This document shows positions 11,391 through 21,861 of a stretch of DNA of 64,000 nt, one piece after another. A program made the translations under genes and the position numbers. The stretch's first letter is position 1. The number at the start of each line of letters is the position of its first letter. The stretch spans positions 7,550,949-7,614,948 of the forward strand of contig CM064430.1 in assembly GCA_032690845.1 (NCBI GenBank), in the 5' to 3' direction. The notes beneath the pieces are model-generated. The model was not told the origin of the DNA. It saw only the letters and a list, made by a program, of their open reading frames with translations, and searched no databases. The DNA comes from Eleusine coracana subsp. coracana. Its lineage: Eukaryota; Streptophyta; Magnoliopsida; Poales; Poaceae.

Positions 11391-11585
11391 CTACACGAGA
11401 GAGAAAGATGATGTCAGATCCACGAGCGACGAGGAGATCGGGAGGGTAGGGGTAAAAGAGGAGATCATCGCCATGGACCTTGCCGCCGCTGCTCTCTTTC
11501 TCTCTCCTTGGCTTCCTCCTCTGGCCTGCCAGATCGAGGTCGATGGCTTGACGCCCGCCAGATCGGGGTCGAGGCCCGCTAGATC

Positions 11586-11662
11586 GGGGGGGGGGGGGGG
11601 GGGGGGGGGGCGGGGAGCACTGTTGCGGGAGCTCGGGGGGGGGGGGGGGGGGGGGGGGGGGG
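11586..11662 (+). repeat. Two poly-G runs (25 G and 28 G) inside CACTA-A
   Basis: G runs at 11586-11610 and 11635-11662, separated by 24 bp, in a GC-rich leader-like part of CACTA-A. Long open frames seen here on either strand are products of the homopolymers and the C/T-rich leader. Exact lengths are likely unreliable in sequencing. Confidence 0.9.
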
Positions 11663-12556
11663 AGGGAGGGGGAGCGCCGCATGGATGGAGAGCCCACGGT
11701 GTCAGAGGGGGCGGGGCAGGGGTGCGGGTCGGCGGCCGGGAAAGGGAGGTGGAGCCCGCGGCATTGGAGGGCTGGGGCGCAGGCGCTGTGGGAGAGAGGT
11801 CGAGGGAGAGTGAGGGAGAGAGTGGTCGGGGAGAGCCGCGAATGGCTAAGTGTCGATCCAGATTTCGTCGGGTGCCTTCGCACACGGCGAACAACCACGG
11901 CGAAGCAGTCTCTTTTGATTTAAAAAATAATATATTTCAAATAAATGTATTAAAATTATTAAATAAATTTAAAAAAGTATTTATAATTAAGATAAATTAT
12001 TTTATTTTGCTTATTGTCTATAAAAACGAGTCTTATAGTAAAATCCTAATTCCAATATTATTGAATCAACAAACCTATAAGTAACTTCTTTAATCCTTAT
12101 AAAACTTCTTGTGAGAGGCTTCAGTTCATAAGCATGGTATGTCACAAAATTTATAAAATCATCTTAACTATTTACTATAGACTCTGTGTATGACTAGATG
12201 ATATAACAATCGATGTCATGAATTTCTGACTTCATTTAAATATAATAGAATTTAAAAACTACTTCACCACACGTTCATGGTAATGTTTCTTCAATACAAA
12301 TTTTGAAATTTGATTTGAAGTACTGGATACGGCACTACATGGGTTCAAATATCGTGAATATCATTTTTTGACTTCCATTATTCTATTATTTCATGCACTT
12401 CTAGTTTAAAATTGACTTATAGGTAAAAAATATCGTAAATGAAATAAATTCACTAAAAATAGTAAACAGAGCCAAAAATGATCCAAGTTGAAAAAGAGAT
12501 TAATAGTTAATGCATGTATGTTTCATAAAAAGTTGTGAGTTATAATAGAATTTATT

Positions 12557-12810
12557 TTTTTCTTGCTTTGTCGTGTGCCAAGGGAAAACACACGGTGAAG
12601 AGCTATTTTTACCGTGTGCCAAGGTAAAACACACGGCAAAAAGGCCTATTCGCCATGTGCCATATTATTAGGCACACGGCAAACATTGTGACATACGGCA
12701 AAGTTGTAATATGCCATGTGACTGTTTTTCGCTGTGTGCCAAGCAATTTGCACACGGCGAAGGCCCCTTTCGCCGTGTGCCCGTAGAAATGCACACGGCA
12801 AAATTTCCAT
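12557..12810. repeat. CACTA-A 5' subterminal repeat array
   Basis: Alternating copies of 'cacacggcaaa' and 'tttgccgtgtg' (with variants such as 'cacggcgaa') up to about 12 bp from the CACTA terminus. It is the counterpart of the array at 9770-10045. Confidence 0.88.
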
Positions 12811-12822
12811 TTTCCGGTAGTG

Positions 12823-12848
12823 TTTCCTCTCGTCGTCCCCGAACTTCC
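12823..12848 (-). pseudogene. Left-hand half of the exon interrupted by CACTA-A
   Basis: On the minus strand a 'gtgcgtgcag' acceptor precedes GGAAGTTCGGGGACGACGAG. Read in the phase left by the exon upstream, it gives RKFGDDEE and joins the half at 9696-9753 across the transposon. Confidence 0.4.
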
Positions 12849-12950
12849 CTGCACGCACACATCAGCCGGAACACTCAATCAACGGGGCAAGGGACAGAAG
12901 GAAACCAGCAGCGAGAGAAAGAGAGATGGAGGTTGTGGCGCTCTACTCAC

Positions 12951-13010
12951 GGATGGTGAAGTGGGCGACCACCTTGACGAACTTGGCAGCCTGCTTGGAC
13001 ACCTTACTGG
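12951..13010 (-). pseudogene. Possible upstream exon of the interrupted gene
   Basis: The minus-strand sequence VSKQAAKFVKVVAHFTI is open and GC3-rich. It ends at 'atcc' followed by a good donor, gtgagt (12950-12945), and a 102-bp pyrimidine-rich intron-like stretch leads to the acceptor at 12849. Its 5' limit is unclear because an in-frame TGA lies further upstream. I do not recognise the family. The plus strand also has an ATG-initiated open frame here (from 12926), which weakens the strand assignment. Confidence 0.3.
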
Positions 13011-13650
13011 ACCCGGCAACGTGTGTGACCGTGTTCTTGCGGCCTCACTGGAGGCCACCCGACGACCCGTGCCCTGACCACCAAAAAAGAGAGGAACAAA
13101 TAATGTGCCAGATAAATTTATCTCGCCCGAACCGCAAATTCCTGAGAAGCACCCCTTTAATCAGGGGAAAAAAGGGCCTACTTGGGGATCGGGGGCACGG
13201 TGGCTGCGGCGATCGTGGAGTTGTCGATGTCGTCGTCCGATGAGGCGCACTTGCGATCGAGGTCCGACGCCGGATCTCCCGCTCGGGGTTGCGATGGCGG
13301 ACGGTGGTCCGACACGGGGTAGCGAGAGGGACAGCGACGGGGAGGCCGGAGCGATGGTGCGCAGCAGCAATACGAATTTTCTCGCACAGGCGGGAGCTAC
13401 CGCCCCTTATCTGATGGCTGCCAATGCGTAGTTGGTGTGCGTGGAGATTGATGTCCTGCCAGCGTGGAAGAGGCTACGAGGTGATTAGAATAGTTAATCA
13501 GTCTAGGGCCCTGTGATAGCTGTAGACTTCGCAGGCTGGAGACGAACCACGTAAAAGCAAGTAAATGCATACATGCAGCCTATTAAATGGATGATCTGCA
13601 CTGAAAAGGGGAAATTGGAAATATTGTACCAGACAAAAATATATATACGC
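13011..13650. other. GC-rich stretch, no gene recognised
   Basis: CpG-rich sequence with overlapping open frames on both strands (13105-13431 plus, 13161-13387 minus). Composition rather than conserved motifs explains them. It could be the 5' region of the gene interrupted by CACTA-A. Confidence 0.35.
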
Positions 13651-14125
13651 AAATCCCATGGGAGAGGAAAAACAGACCTCAGTACTTCATTTTACAAAAA
13701 AGGCATATTCTGAAATTGTAAAAAGTAATGAAGAATTTCAGACATGGGAATGGCAAATTATTGGATCCTACAACATGGGATGCCTGAGATTCATATTAAA
13801 TTCAAGTGGGATTCATACCCAATTTCACATTTGAGATTGTACAAATAATTTAGAAAAGAAGACTTCGATAGTTCATTTTTGAAAAAGAAACTTCGTTACC
13901 TCAAATAAAAAAAATGAACTCAAATCCCATGGGAGAGAAAAAAGAAGACTTCGATACTTTATTTTTGAAAAACAAAATGATATTTCAAATTTGAGAATAA
14001 ATAAATGGTTTCAGATATGGGAATGGCAAATTATTGGATACTACAACATTATTGGGATCCTTGAGATTCAAATTAAATTCAATTGAGATTCATATCCATT
14101 TCACATTTGAGATTGTATTCTTAAT
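13651..14125 (+). repeat. Two-copy tandem repeat, period about 271 bp
   Basis: The unit starting 'aaatcccatgggagag' at 13651 recurs at 13922. Both are followed by 'cttcgata/ctcagta...ttcattttt', 'gggaatggcaaattattgga' and 'ttcacatttgagattgta' in the same order. The copies are diverged, so the duplication is old. Non-coding; the following AT-rich DNA to 14500 shows nothing further. Confidence 0.75.
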
Positions 14126-14509
14126 TTCTGAAATAGGGATCAAATTAGATTCAATGAAATTCGTAACTCAAGTAAATCAAAAACAAAATCTTCGTTATTT
14201 ATGTTTTGAATAATAGCAACAGCCTACCACCCAAATTAAGAATGAATATATAAAAAAAGAAGCGCACATGCAGTACGGCAATGAACAGAAACTTTGGGAC
14301 ATGTGTCATCGCAGAAAAGAAATATTCTTTAGTAAGTCAGCATCGAAGCAACTACTTGCTCTGCTCTGTGTTTTTTGTACACAAGCTGGATTTAGGAACC
14401 GAGACACACAATGACAAGATCAATGCTCTAAACTAAAAATCAGCTTTTGGGCATCGGTGGAACTGTACGATCGTGGAAGTGAAGGCCTAAGTGGAAACTA
14501 ACCAATGGA

Positions 14510-16030
14510 ATGAAGCAAAGTCATAGAAAAAAATGCTCCGGAGGAAAGGATAGGAAAATAGTGTTTAGAACGGAGGAACTCACCTTCTATGTTCGGTTTG
14601 GACTTTGGAATGATGCATTCATGCATGTACTGATGATAAAAAGAAAAAAGAGTAATAGATTATATTGTTACATATATCCTCAATATGTCAATGTAGTAAT
14701 TGGTGACTACATGTACGGACTACAATTTCGCATCGAGATCAATAATGGAGATGACAACAACCCACAACCAATGGATATGGAGGACCAGCATGGTGCTGAG
14801 GAGGAAGGGAAGTTGGGTGGCAATTCTGGGGCAAATGGGAACAACGTTACTGACAATGCCACTGCTATTGGTGGCGCTCCTGGTACCAAGAACTTGCCAT
14901 CGGGTGCTCCCACTGGGCATGGGTCAGAGGCGATGTCACACAAGGTGTTTCACATTCGGGTGCCAGGTTTTACTTCGACTTATGCGCCAGCACCGACTAC
15001 ACTTGTGGCGTCTGCTCTCCCATTCCCTACGATTCGCCAATCTCAGGGTCTGCCTACTGCTCCGCTTGCTGCAAATCATCTGCCGAGGCCCACCGTTGCT
15101 GTCTCATTCCCCCGGGCCAGTATGCCACTGCCCGCAATTGAGCCAGCAGGTCGGCCCACCGTTCCGGGGCAAACGGCGCTGCACAATGCTGTTGCACGGT
15201 CAACGCAGGCCACTGTTGCTGTCTCACCACCTGCAGAGGCCGCGGAGCACTCGAACCTCAAGGATGTGGTTGCGACGGCCATGGTGCTGACCGGCGCGGC
15301 TGTTGCGGTGGTGCCGGGTTCACCAGCAGGCTCCCCTGAACCAATGGAGAAGCCACACGTTGATATGATGGAGGCAGTCATGGACCATGACCATGCATCG
15401 CTGGAGGATTCGCACACGAGTGGCTCTATTGATTCCGACCTGAATCGAGAGATTGCAGCTCTTGCTCGAGCTGTTGGCGTGTCACTGGAGGAATCGGAAG
15501 GAGAGAGTCTTCCAGTCCAAGCTAAGGACTTGGCGGCCATCCCGGAAGCGTCGCCGGAACAGTCCTCGGCGAGACGCAGTAAGCGGCGTGCGTCCAACGT
15601 CGACCTTGACGCCACCGAGCAGGCGACAAAGGAAAAGGCCAAACGTAATGAAGGTAACACCGCAGCCCCTATCTCTTGTATTCAGTCAGATGATATAATT
15701 GCGGCAAACCTTAATAGCATTGGCGTCTCACTGGGACCAAATGAAAATAGTGTTTTGAAATCTGTTTATTGCCTGCGACATGTAGATAAGAGCGAGAGCA
15801 TAGGTTCTGACACTATAGAGAGAAAGATTCAATTAATTGAAAAGGAAGAAAAAGATTTGCTAGAAGAACAAGAATTAGAAAAAATAATCCTCAATCATTT
15901 GTGCGGTGACATTATGGAGGAGATCATGGATTTTAGTGGTGACCATGAGGTTGTCTTACCACCAAAAACAAAATCTAATAAAACAAATAAGAAAGAGAGA
16001 GCGCCAATAAAAAATAAAAAGACAAGATGA
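14510..16030 (+). CDS. LINE ORF1-like protein, 5' truncated
   Basis: An open frame of 506 codons, although real homology to a LINE ORF1 probably starts only near 14690 ('VNVVIGDYMYGLQFRIE'), which resembles the end of the N-terminal domain. The rest is a low-complexity region rich in Ala, Pro and Thr, then acidic segments and a basic patch 'SARRSKRRASNVD' (about codon 353), a probable nuclear localisation signal. The C-terminus is Lys-rich. The stop overlaps the start of ORF2. The CCHC zinc knuckle common in plant ORF1 proteins is not visible, in line with 5' truncation. The expected role is RNA binding in the LINE ribonucleoprotein. Confidence 0.6.
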   Translation: MKQSHRKKCSGGKDRKIVFRTEELTFYVRFGLWNDAFMHVLMIKRKKSNRLYCYIYPQYVNVVIGDYMYGLQFRIEINNGDDNNPQPMDMEDQHGAEEEGKLGGNSGANGNNVTDNATAIGGAPGTKNLPSGAPTGHGSEAMSHKVFHIRVPGFTSTYAPAPTTLVASALPFPTIRQSQGLPTAPLAANHLPRPTVAVSFPRASMPLPAIEPAGRPTVPGQTALHNAVARSTQATVAVSPPAEAAEHSNLKDVVATAMVLTGAAVAVVPGSPAGSPEPMEKPHVDMMEAVMDHDHASLEDSHTSGSIDSDLNREIAALARAVGVSLEESEGESLPVQAKDLAAIPEASPEQSSARRSKRRASNVDLDATEQATKEKAKRNEGNTAAPISCIQSDDIIAANLNSIGVSLGPNENSVLKSVYCLRHVDKSESIGSDTIERKIQLIEKEEKDLLEEQELEKIILNHLCGDIMEEIMDFSGDHEVVLPPKTKSNKTNKKERAPIKNKKTR

Positions 16031-16674
16031 AAGGTGTCTTTGGGAATAGTGATGCGTTTAGAGACCCGAAAAAACATAAGTTTATTTCTGATCTTACTAA
16101 AGAACAGAATTTGAGTTTCATAGCTATATCGGAAACTGGGAGGAAGAGTTTCACAAACCCGTTTCTAAAAAATTTATGTGCTGGGAGAGATTTCCTATGG
16201 CATGTTAAGGAACCTAGAGGCCGGTCTGGAGGCATTCTCTTGGGTATAGATTTAAATATATTTGACATTGGGACAATAGATGAAGGAGACTTCTATGTGA
16301 AATTTCACTTGTGCAATAAAATTGATGATTACAAATGGGCACTAGTAGTGGTTTATGGTCCCGCACAACCACAGTTCAAAGAACAATTCTTGGCCGAACT
16401 AGTGAATATGTGCAGTCATGAACAATATCCTATTCTCATTGGAGGGGATTTTAATATCTTAAGAAGTCCGGATGAGAAAAATAATAATAATTATGAGGAT
16501 AAATGGCCTTTTCTATTCAATGCAGTTATAGATGGGCTTAACCTCAGGGAACTTGAAATGTCAGGCAGACGGTTCACATGGGCCAATTCGTTAGATATCC
16601 CAACTTACGAGAAACTAGATAGAATACTAATGTCTACAGAATGGGAGAAAAAAAATTTCCTCTTTCCACTGTGA
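16027..16674 (+). CDS. LINE ORF2 endonuclease domain (partial)
   Basis: An exonuclease-endonuclease-phosphatase fold of the L1 type. Visible landmarks are 'FIAISETGRKSF' (the metal-binding Glu region), 'WALVVVYGPAQ', the catalytic 'LIGGDFNILR' with its Asp-Asn pair, and 'RRFTWANSL...YEKLDRIL', a hallmark of this family. The following 'DHTPLL' motif with the catalytic His lies in the next frame at about 16697, so a frameshift near 16670 separates it. The domain nicks target DNA to prime reverse transcription. The first residues usual for the domain ('NVRGL') are not seen, so the start may be altered. Confidence 0.82.
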   Translation: MKGVFGNSDAFRDPKKHKFISDLTKEQNLSFIAISETGRKSFTNPFLKNLCAGRDFLWHVKEPRGRSGGILLGIDLNIFDIGTIDEGDFYVKFHLCNKIDDYKWALVVVYGPAQPQFKEQFLAELVNMCSHEQYPILIGGDFNILRSPDEKNNNNYEDKWPFLFNAVIDGLNLRELEMSGRRFTWANSLDIPTYEKLDRILMSTEWEKKNFLFPL

Positions 16675-18940
16675 CAGCTTTGTCTAGGGACATCTCAGAT
16701 CACACGCCTTTGTTACTTAACACCGGCGAACACGCAACAGGCACATTTCAGCCTATGTTTAAGTTTGAATTAGGTTGGCTATTGCGTGAAGACTTCCCGG
16801 ACTTGGTTAAAAGGGTGTGGCAAAGTGAAAATAGTGGCTCAAGCTCTATGGAGAGATGACAGTCCAAAATTCGTAGACTGCGCCAATATCTTAGGGGATG
16901 GGCGAAGAATGTGAGCGGGGCTTATAAAAAAGAAAAGAAAGATCTCTTAGACAAACTTGACGTCCTAGACAAAAAAGCAGAATTCACCTTTTTGACACCC
17001 CAAGAGGTGGACTTAAAAGAGTGTTTCCACAATCGTCTAGGACAACTACTACGAGAAGAAGAGATCAGATGGTACCAAAGAGCAAAAACAAAGGATCTTC
17101 TACAAGGGGACTCCAATACAAAATATTTTCAACTAGTGGCAAATGGTAAACATAGGAAAACAAGAACTTTCCAGTTACAAGATGGGGATACAACGTTATA
17201 TGGGGATGAACAATTAAAAAAACACATAACCATGTACTATAAAAACCTTTTTGGTCCACCACAGGAAAACACTTTCCGACTGGATGAGACACGTAAGGAT
17301 GACATCCCGCAGGTAACTAAGGAAGAAAATAGAATATTGGTTGAGGGTTTTACGGAGGAAGAGGTCCGAAAATCCATTTTTCAAATGGAACATAATAAAT
17401 CTCTTGGACCTGATGGTTTCCCAGCAGAATTCTATCAGGCATTCTGGGACCTAATTAAGAAGGACCTCATGGCTCTTTTTCATGATTTCCATGAGGACAC
17501 TCTTCCACTGTATAGCCTTAATTTTGGTACGATTATTCTATTACCAAAATGTAAGGAAGCTATCAAAGTACAAAAATACAGACCGATTTGTTTGTTGAAT
17601 GTTAGCTTCAAAATCTTTACAAAAGTTGCCACAAATAGAATAACAACAGTTGCAGAAAAGGTAATACAACCCACTCAAACAGCATTCATTCCGGGGAGGA
17701 ATATCATGGAAGGTGTTGTCATACTTCATGAAACAATACATGAGATGCATAGGAAGAAACAAAGTGGGGTGATCTTCAAGATTGACTTCAAAAAGGCATA
17801 TGACAAAGTAAAATGGCCATTTGTGAGACACGTCTTAGAAATGAAAGGATTCTCCACAAAATGGTGCCAATGGATTGATGCCTTTATACAGGGAGGACAT
17901 GTGGCCATTAAAATCAATGATCAGGTGGGAGAAAATTTTCATACTAGAAAAGGGCTAAGACAGGGAGACCCATTGTCCCCAATCCTATTTAACATAGTCG
18001 TGGACATGCTAGCCACTTATTAATAGAGCAAAGGAAGAAGGACAACTATATGGTGTGGTTCCGCATTTAGTGGATGGTGGGTTGTCCATTCTTCAATACG
18101 CTGATGATACTATCATCTTTATGGATCATGATCTAGAGAAAGCAGGAAATTTAAAGCTAATTTTATGTGCCTTTGAGCAACTCTCTGGATTGAAAATCAA
18201 TTTCTATAAGAGTGAAATATTCTGCTTCGGAGAGGCTAAAGAAATGGAACTATAGTACTCCCAATTATTTGAATGCCAACATGGGAGCTATCCATTCCGA
18301 TATCTTGGCATTCCAATGCATTATAGAAAATTGAGCAATGGAGAGTGGAATGAAATTGAGCAGTGTATTGAAAGGAAACTTAGTAGCTGGAAAGGAAAGC
18401 ACCTTTCGGTAGGTAGTAGACTAGTACTTATTAACTCTGTCCTAACAAGCCTAGTAATGTTTATGCTATCTTTCTTTGAGGTCCCACGAGACATTCTTGA
18501 GAAGATATATTACTATAGATCAAGATTTTTCTGGCAGAGTGATAGCCATAAAAAGAAATATAGATTGGCCAAGTGGGGTATAGTATGCCAACCAAAAGAC
18601 CAAGGTGGTCTTGGGATAAAAAATATTGATCTCCAAAACCAATGCTTGCTAAGTAAATGGCTCTTTAAATTAATAAACGAGGAAGGTATATGGCAGGACA
18701 TATTACGTAGGAAGTATTTAAAGAATCATACCATTTCTCAAGTCCAAAGAAAACCTGGAGATTCTCACTTTTGGACAGGACTTATGAAAGTTAAGCAACG
18801 TTTCTTAAGTTATGGGGATTTTCAGCTAAATAATGGAACTAATATAAGGTTCTGGGAGGATAAATGGTTAGATAACTTTACTTTGAAACAACAATATCCG
18901 TCACTTTTTTTATTGCCAGAAAACAACATATTTCTGTAGC
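16675..18940 (+). pseudogene. LINE ORF2 reverse transcriptase, frameshifted
   Basis: The main open part is 16911-18023. Conserved blocks read in order: 'NKSLGPDGFPAEFY', 'IILLPK', 'YRPICLLNVSFKIFTKV', 'QTAFIPGRNI', 'FKIDFKKAYDKV' (first catalytic Asp), and 'GLRQGDPLSPILFNIVVDML'. A frameshift near 18023 precedes 'LSILQYADDTIIFMD', which carries the catalytic YADD box. A TAG at 18253-18255 precedes 'FRYLGIPMHYRKL', and the thumb-like region continues to about 18940 ('KWGIVCQPKDQGGLGIKN'). All catalytic motifs are present, but they lie in different frames, so no full-length enzyme can be made. Confidence 0.88.
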
Positions 18941-19485
18941 CTCTGTTTTTAGCACTGTTCCTCTAAACATTTCCTTTCGAAGGAGTTTAGTAGGTCAAAA
19001 CCTAACACTTTGGCATAATTTAGTGACAAGAATAGCACATATTAGATTGAATAGCTTAAAGGATACTTTTTGATGGAATTTACATCAAAATGGTATTCTC
19101 AGTTCAATCTATGTATGTTGCTTTATCATGCAACAATAATGTTAGACAAAACAAAACTATATGGAAATTAAAACTTCCATTAAAAATTAATATTTTCATG
19201 TGGTATTTTAAAAAAGAAGTGGTGTTAACTAAAGATAATCTAGCCCGACGTAATTGGAATGGTTGCAAATTATGTGTATTCTGTTCTAAGCAAGAAACCA
19301 TACAACACCTCTTCTTTGACTATCATTTTGTTAAGTTCATGTGGAGAGCGGTGAAATGTACTTTTGGCATAGAGATTCCTAATAGTGTTAATCATATGTT
19401 TCATGATTGGTTACTTGGATTAGGATCTAAAACAAAGAATTTTCTATTAGTTGGGGCTTCTGCACTTTGTTGGTCCATATGACTT
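18941..19485 (+). pseudogene. LINE ORF2 C-terminal zinc-finger region (zf-RVT)
   Basis: The open part 19090-19482 reads 'IWKLKLPLKINIFMWYF' and later 'CKLCVFCSKQETIQHLFFDYHFVKFMW'. This is the zf-RVT signature, with Cys-x2-Cys and a downstream His. The frame is cut off from the reverse transcriptase by stops near 18940 and 19070. Degenerate sequence to about 19860 corresponds to the remainder and the 3' untranslated region. Confidence 0.75.
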
Positions 19486-19869
19486 AGTAGAAATACATCG
19501 TTTTTGATAAATCACCTATCAAGACTTATATGCAGGTACTCTATAGGGGAACACACTGGCTTCGTGCATGGGCGTTGTTCCAAAGATCTGAGGAGGATGC
19601 TACCATGTTGAAGGATGCATGCCGGTCTCTGGAGATGATGGTCATGCAAGTTTTCGCCAACTATGGATGGAGATTTAGCAATAGGATTGCTGTCTAATAA
19701 TTACCATACAAACTTTTATTGGTGTTTCATACTATTTTATACTGGGTGTATCATCAATGTGGTTATGCTGTGTCTACCACAGATAATAATGTAACAGTTG
19801 GCTATAGCTCCTAACAGGGTGAAGGCCGGAACAAGTTTTATTCCATTATCTAAAAAATCTGTGCAAAAT

Positions 19870-20855
19870 CTTTCAGCTGATTATTGTGAATTCCACGGAC
19901 TGACAAACAACAGGTCCAGAAGTTATTTTAAGAAAAATACATAAATTAGTACAAAATCATGTGACAGAGGATTGCATTTGTGAAATTTCTTTTCTTCTGA
20001 TAAAGTATGAAGCACAAAATGAATGTTTTATATGTCAAATTTTCCATCTGTGTCTAACAACGAGGCTATGTAAGGAATGGTCTAGAGGGAGCTGAACCCA
20101 TATCACCCACCGAAACGCTGACGTGGACAGGAGAGCTTAGCTTTCATCCGTCAAGCATAAAAGTGGGAAACATTTTGCATCTAAAACTAGCATCTTGTTT
20201 TAGTTTTCTTCCTCCTCGCAGCATCGACTCCAAGTTCGCTATATGAATCCAAGCAGCCATCGCATACTTAAACACTGTATCTGTAGGAAAAAGATTCGGT
20301 TTAGAGGATGCATAAACACAGTGCTGCACTCCTGGCAGATTCAAACCATATAATTTTGTTTCTCTATAATCGTAGCCTATTTACGCTTCAACAGTGTGTT
20401 TAGCCCAGTACGTTTAGGTACAGAATTCATTTACACTCCGAATATCCACTCGAAGAGTGGATTATGAATGACACGAGTTTTGGATCACATCACATCTCTG
20501 GATGTTTCACTGAAATCCCAATAGAAAATCTTATATTTTTTTTAAAAGAATGCACGCATTTAGTAAGCTGTGGCTCCTTAGTAAAATGCCACTTTTTTAC
20601 TGGTTCAAAAGGTCTAGTGGTGACGGTCGTGTGCAATGTGCATCGTGTGCGCTAGCCACAACCATGACCATGGCCTGCGATTGCTTGGCTCGGAGCAGCA
20701 CGAGGGAAGTCTTGACTGCACCTGGGAGCAGAAGCGCGTGAATTGGTAGACTCACCAGAAGAGGAAGGCGTGGATCCAGCGGATTTGGTCCCTGTTGCTG
20801 GCGCTAAGGCAAGGGCTCGAATTCGCAGCAGCCGAGGTAGGGACACATTGCATTT
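19870..20855. other. Intergenic, no gene recognised
   Basis: Mostly AT-rich, with a GC-richer segment at 20620-20855. Short overlapping open frames exist on both strands in the latter, but none has a recognisable motif. Confidence 0.4.
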
Positions 20856-20859
20856 GCAG

Positions 20860-21245
20860 GAAGGGCTCCTGATCCGTAAAAAAATCAAGCAACGATTTTT
20901 CAGAAACACGCACGTCATCTATTCGGCTTCATGAATTGCTCAAAAATCAGACATGATATGACCGGACGACCAGGACGGGAGACAGGAGACGCAAAGAATC
21001 TGATTAGCCCTGCGGATGTTCCAGTGATCGTCGCCAAACTAAAGGACGTTCTAGCCCCGTCACGCACCGTGGAGGTCGCTATCCGCACCACTCCCCCTGC
21101 GCCACGCCGCTGTGCCGTGGCCCCACTCACAGGCTCCGTGACTGTGCCTTGCCGCGCAACTCGAAGCATCCCTCGCACGAGGAGCACCCGCATTCTGCGA
21201 GAGCGGCTAATGTCCTCTGCGCGGGACGTCCTCCGGGAATCTGGA
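20860..21245 (+). repeat. Repeat module, copy 1 (partial)
   Basis: The sequence from 'agggctcctgatccgtaaa' through 'cagaaacacgcac', 'cggacgaccaggac' and 'ttctagccccg' matches the modules at 32920-33140 and 62620-62840 in the same order. The match extends to 'gcaactcgaagcatccctcg' at about 21160. The function is unknown. The copy is diverged and contains an extra segment at about 21065-21140. Confidence 0.7.
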
Positions 21246-21678
21246 TAGTGGTGAACGCTTGAGAGCAGAGATCTGGACGGCAACACTGCTTGTTAAATTA
21301 ATGGGTCCAACACATGCAGGAGGAGTAGGTCGGTGGGGGCTGGGACCCGTTGAGATGAAGTAACTGCTGAAACAGCATCGTACATGAAAGAACAAAAAAA
21401 CATGGATAAAATTAAGGTACATTTTGATAAATAAAAATAATATAACTGTTTAAAATATAATAATATATTTATATGCGAATAGTACTATTCATTTAAAGCA
21501 AATAATCCATACTGACATATTACAACACGAAATTTGGTCTGTAATAAGAATTTGTATAAGATGAAATAAAATAAATTAAGTTCTCTGGATTGTGGTTCAA
21601 AATAAACAATTTTAATGTACCGTTTAAAGTGCATCTGGTATATGACAACATATCATATGATAATTGACTTCATGTGAG

Positions 21679-21861
21679 AACTATGAGAATTCTAACCAAG
21701 ATCACATGATCCTCATCCTATGGTCAGGGTAGAGGTCGGTTATTTTAGTTGGGGGTTATTTGCAAAATAAATGATTAGGTAGGATAAGTGAGGGGTTTAA
21801 GTGCAAAATAATATGTCCATCGGATAAGGATCATGTGATCTTGGTTGGAGTTCTCATAGTT
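21679..21861. mobile_element. Short foldback element (MITE-like)
   Basis: About 35-bp arms, inverted and nearly identical: the left begins AACTATGAGAATTCTAACC and the complement of the right begins AACTATGAGAACTCCAACC. Both continue to 'aagatcacatgatcct'. The 110-bp loop is AT-rich and non-coding. No target duplication abuts the arms. A direct repeat 'tctggtatat' lies further out (21634-21643 and 21864-21873) and may mark the true limits. Confidence 0.7.

Larger units (their letters stand above)
9754..12822 (-). mobile_element. CACTA-A: complete non-autonomous CACTA (En/Spm-like) element carrying captured gene exons
   Basis: The element starts CACTACCGGAATCC at 9754 and its other end, read on the minus strand from 12822, starts CACTACCGGAAAATGG. 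The shared terminal inverted repeat is CACTACCGGAA. Flanking trinucleotides are CTT (9751-9753) and TTT (12823-12825), a 3-bp duplication with one change. Subterminal arrays of 'tttgccgtgtg' in both orientations occupy 9770-10045 and 12557-12810, where TNPA-type proteins bind in this superfamily. Order on the minus strand: terminal array, about 640 bp AT-rich DNA, a second short repeat block (11875-11905), a C/T-rich leader ('gacacttagcc...'), then exon fragments of two host genes, then the 3' array. The leader layout matches the 5' ends of CACTA-B and CACTA-C, so the captured exons are in sense. No transposase is present. Confidence 0.9.
14640..19860 (+). mobile_element. L1-type LINE, degenerate
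   Basis: In order on the plus strand: an ORF1-like frame, an apurinic endonuclease domain overlapping it by four bases (ATGA at 16027), a reverse transcriptase and a zinc-finger tail (zf-RVT). This is the standard plant L1 layout. ORF2 is broken by frameshifts or stops near 16674, 16858, 18023, 18255 and 18940, so the element is inactive. The 3' end appears near 19860 ('tttattccattatctaaaaaatc'), without an obvious long poly(A) or target duplication. The 5' end is uncertain and looks truncated within ORF1, since no RNA-recognition-like or CCHC zinc knuckle region is visible upstream. Confidence 0.88.

Noticed and set aside
11365..12084. Open frames of 167-237 codons on both strands
   Set aside because: They are driven by the poly-G runs and the C/T-rich CACTA leader, with Gly and Pro runs and no motif.
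12926..13243. Plus-strand open frame starting MEVVALYSRMVKWATTL
   Set aside because: It has a plausible ATG context but no recognisable family; the minus strand has matching splice signals and a frame that rejoins across CACTA-A.
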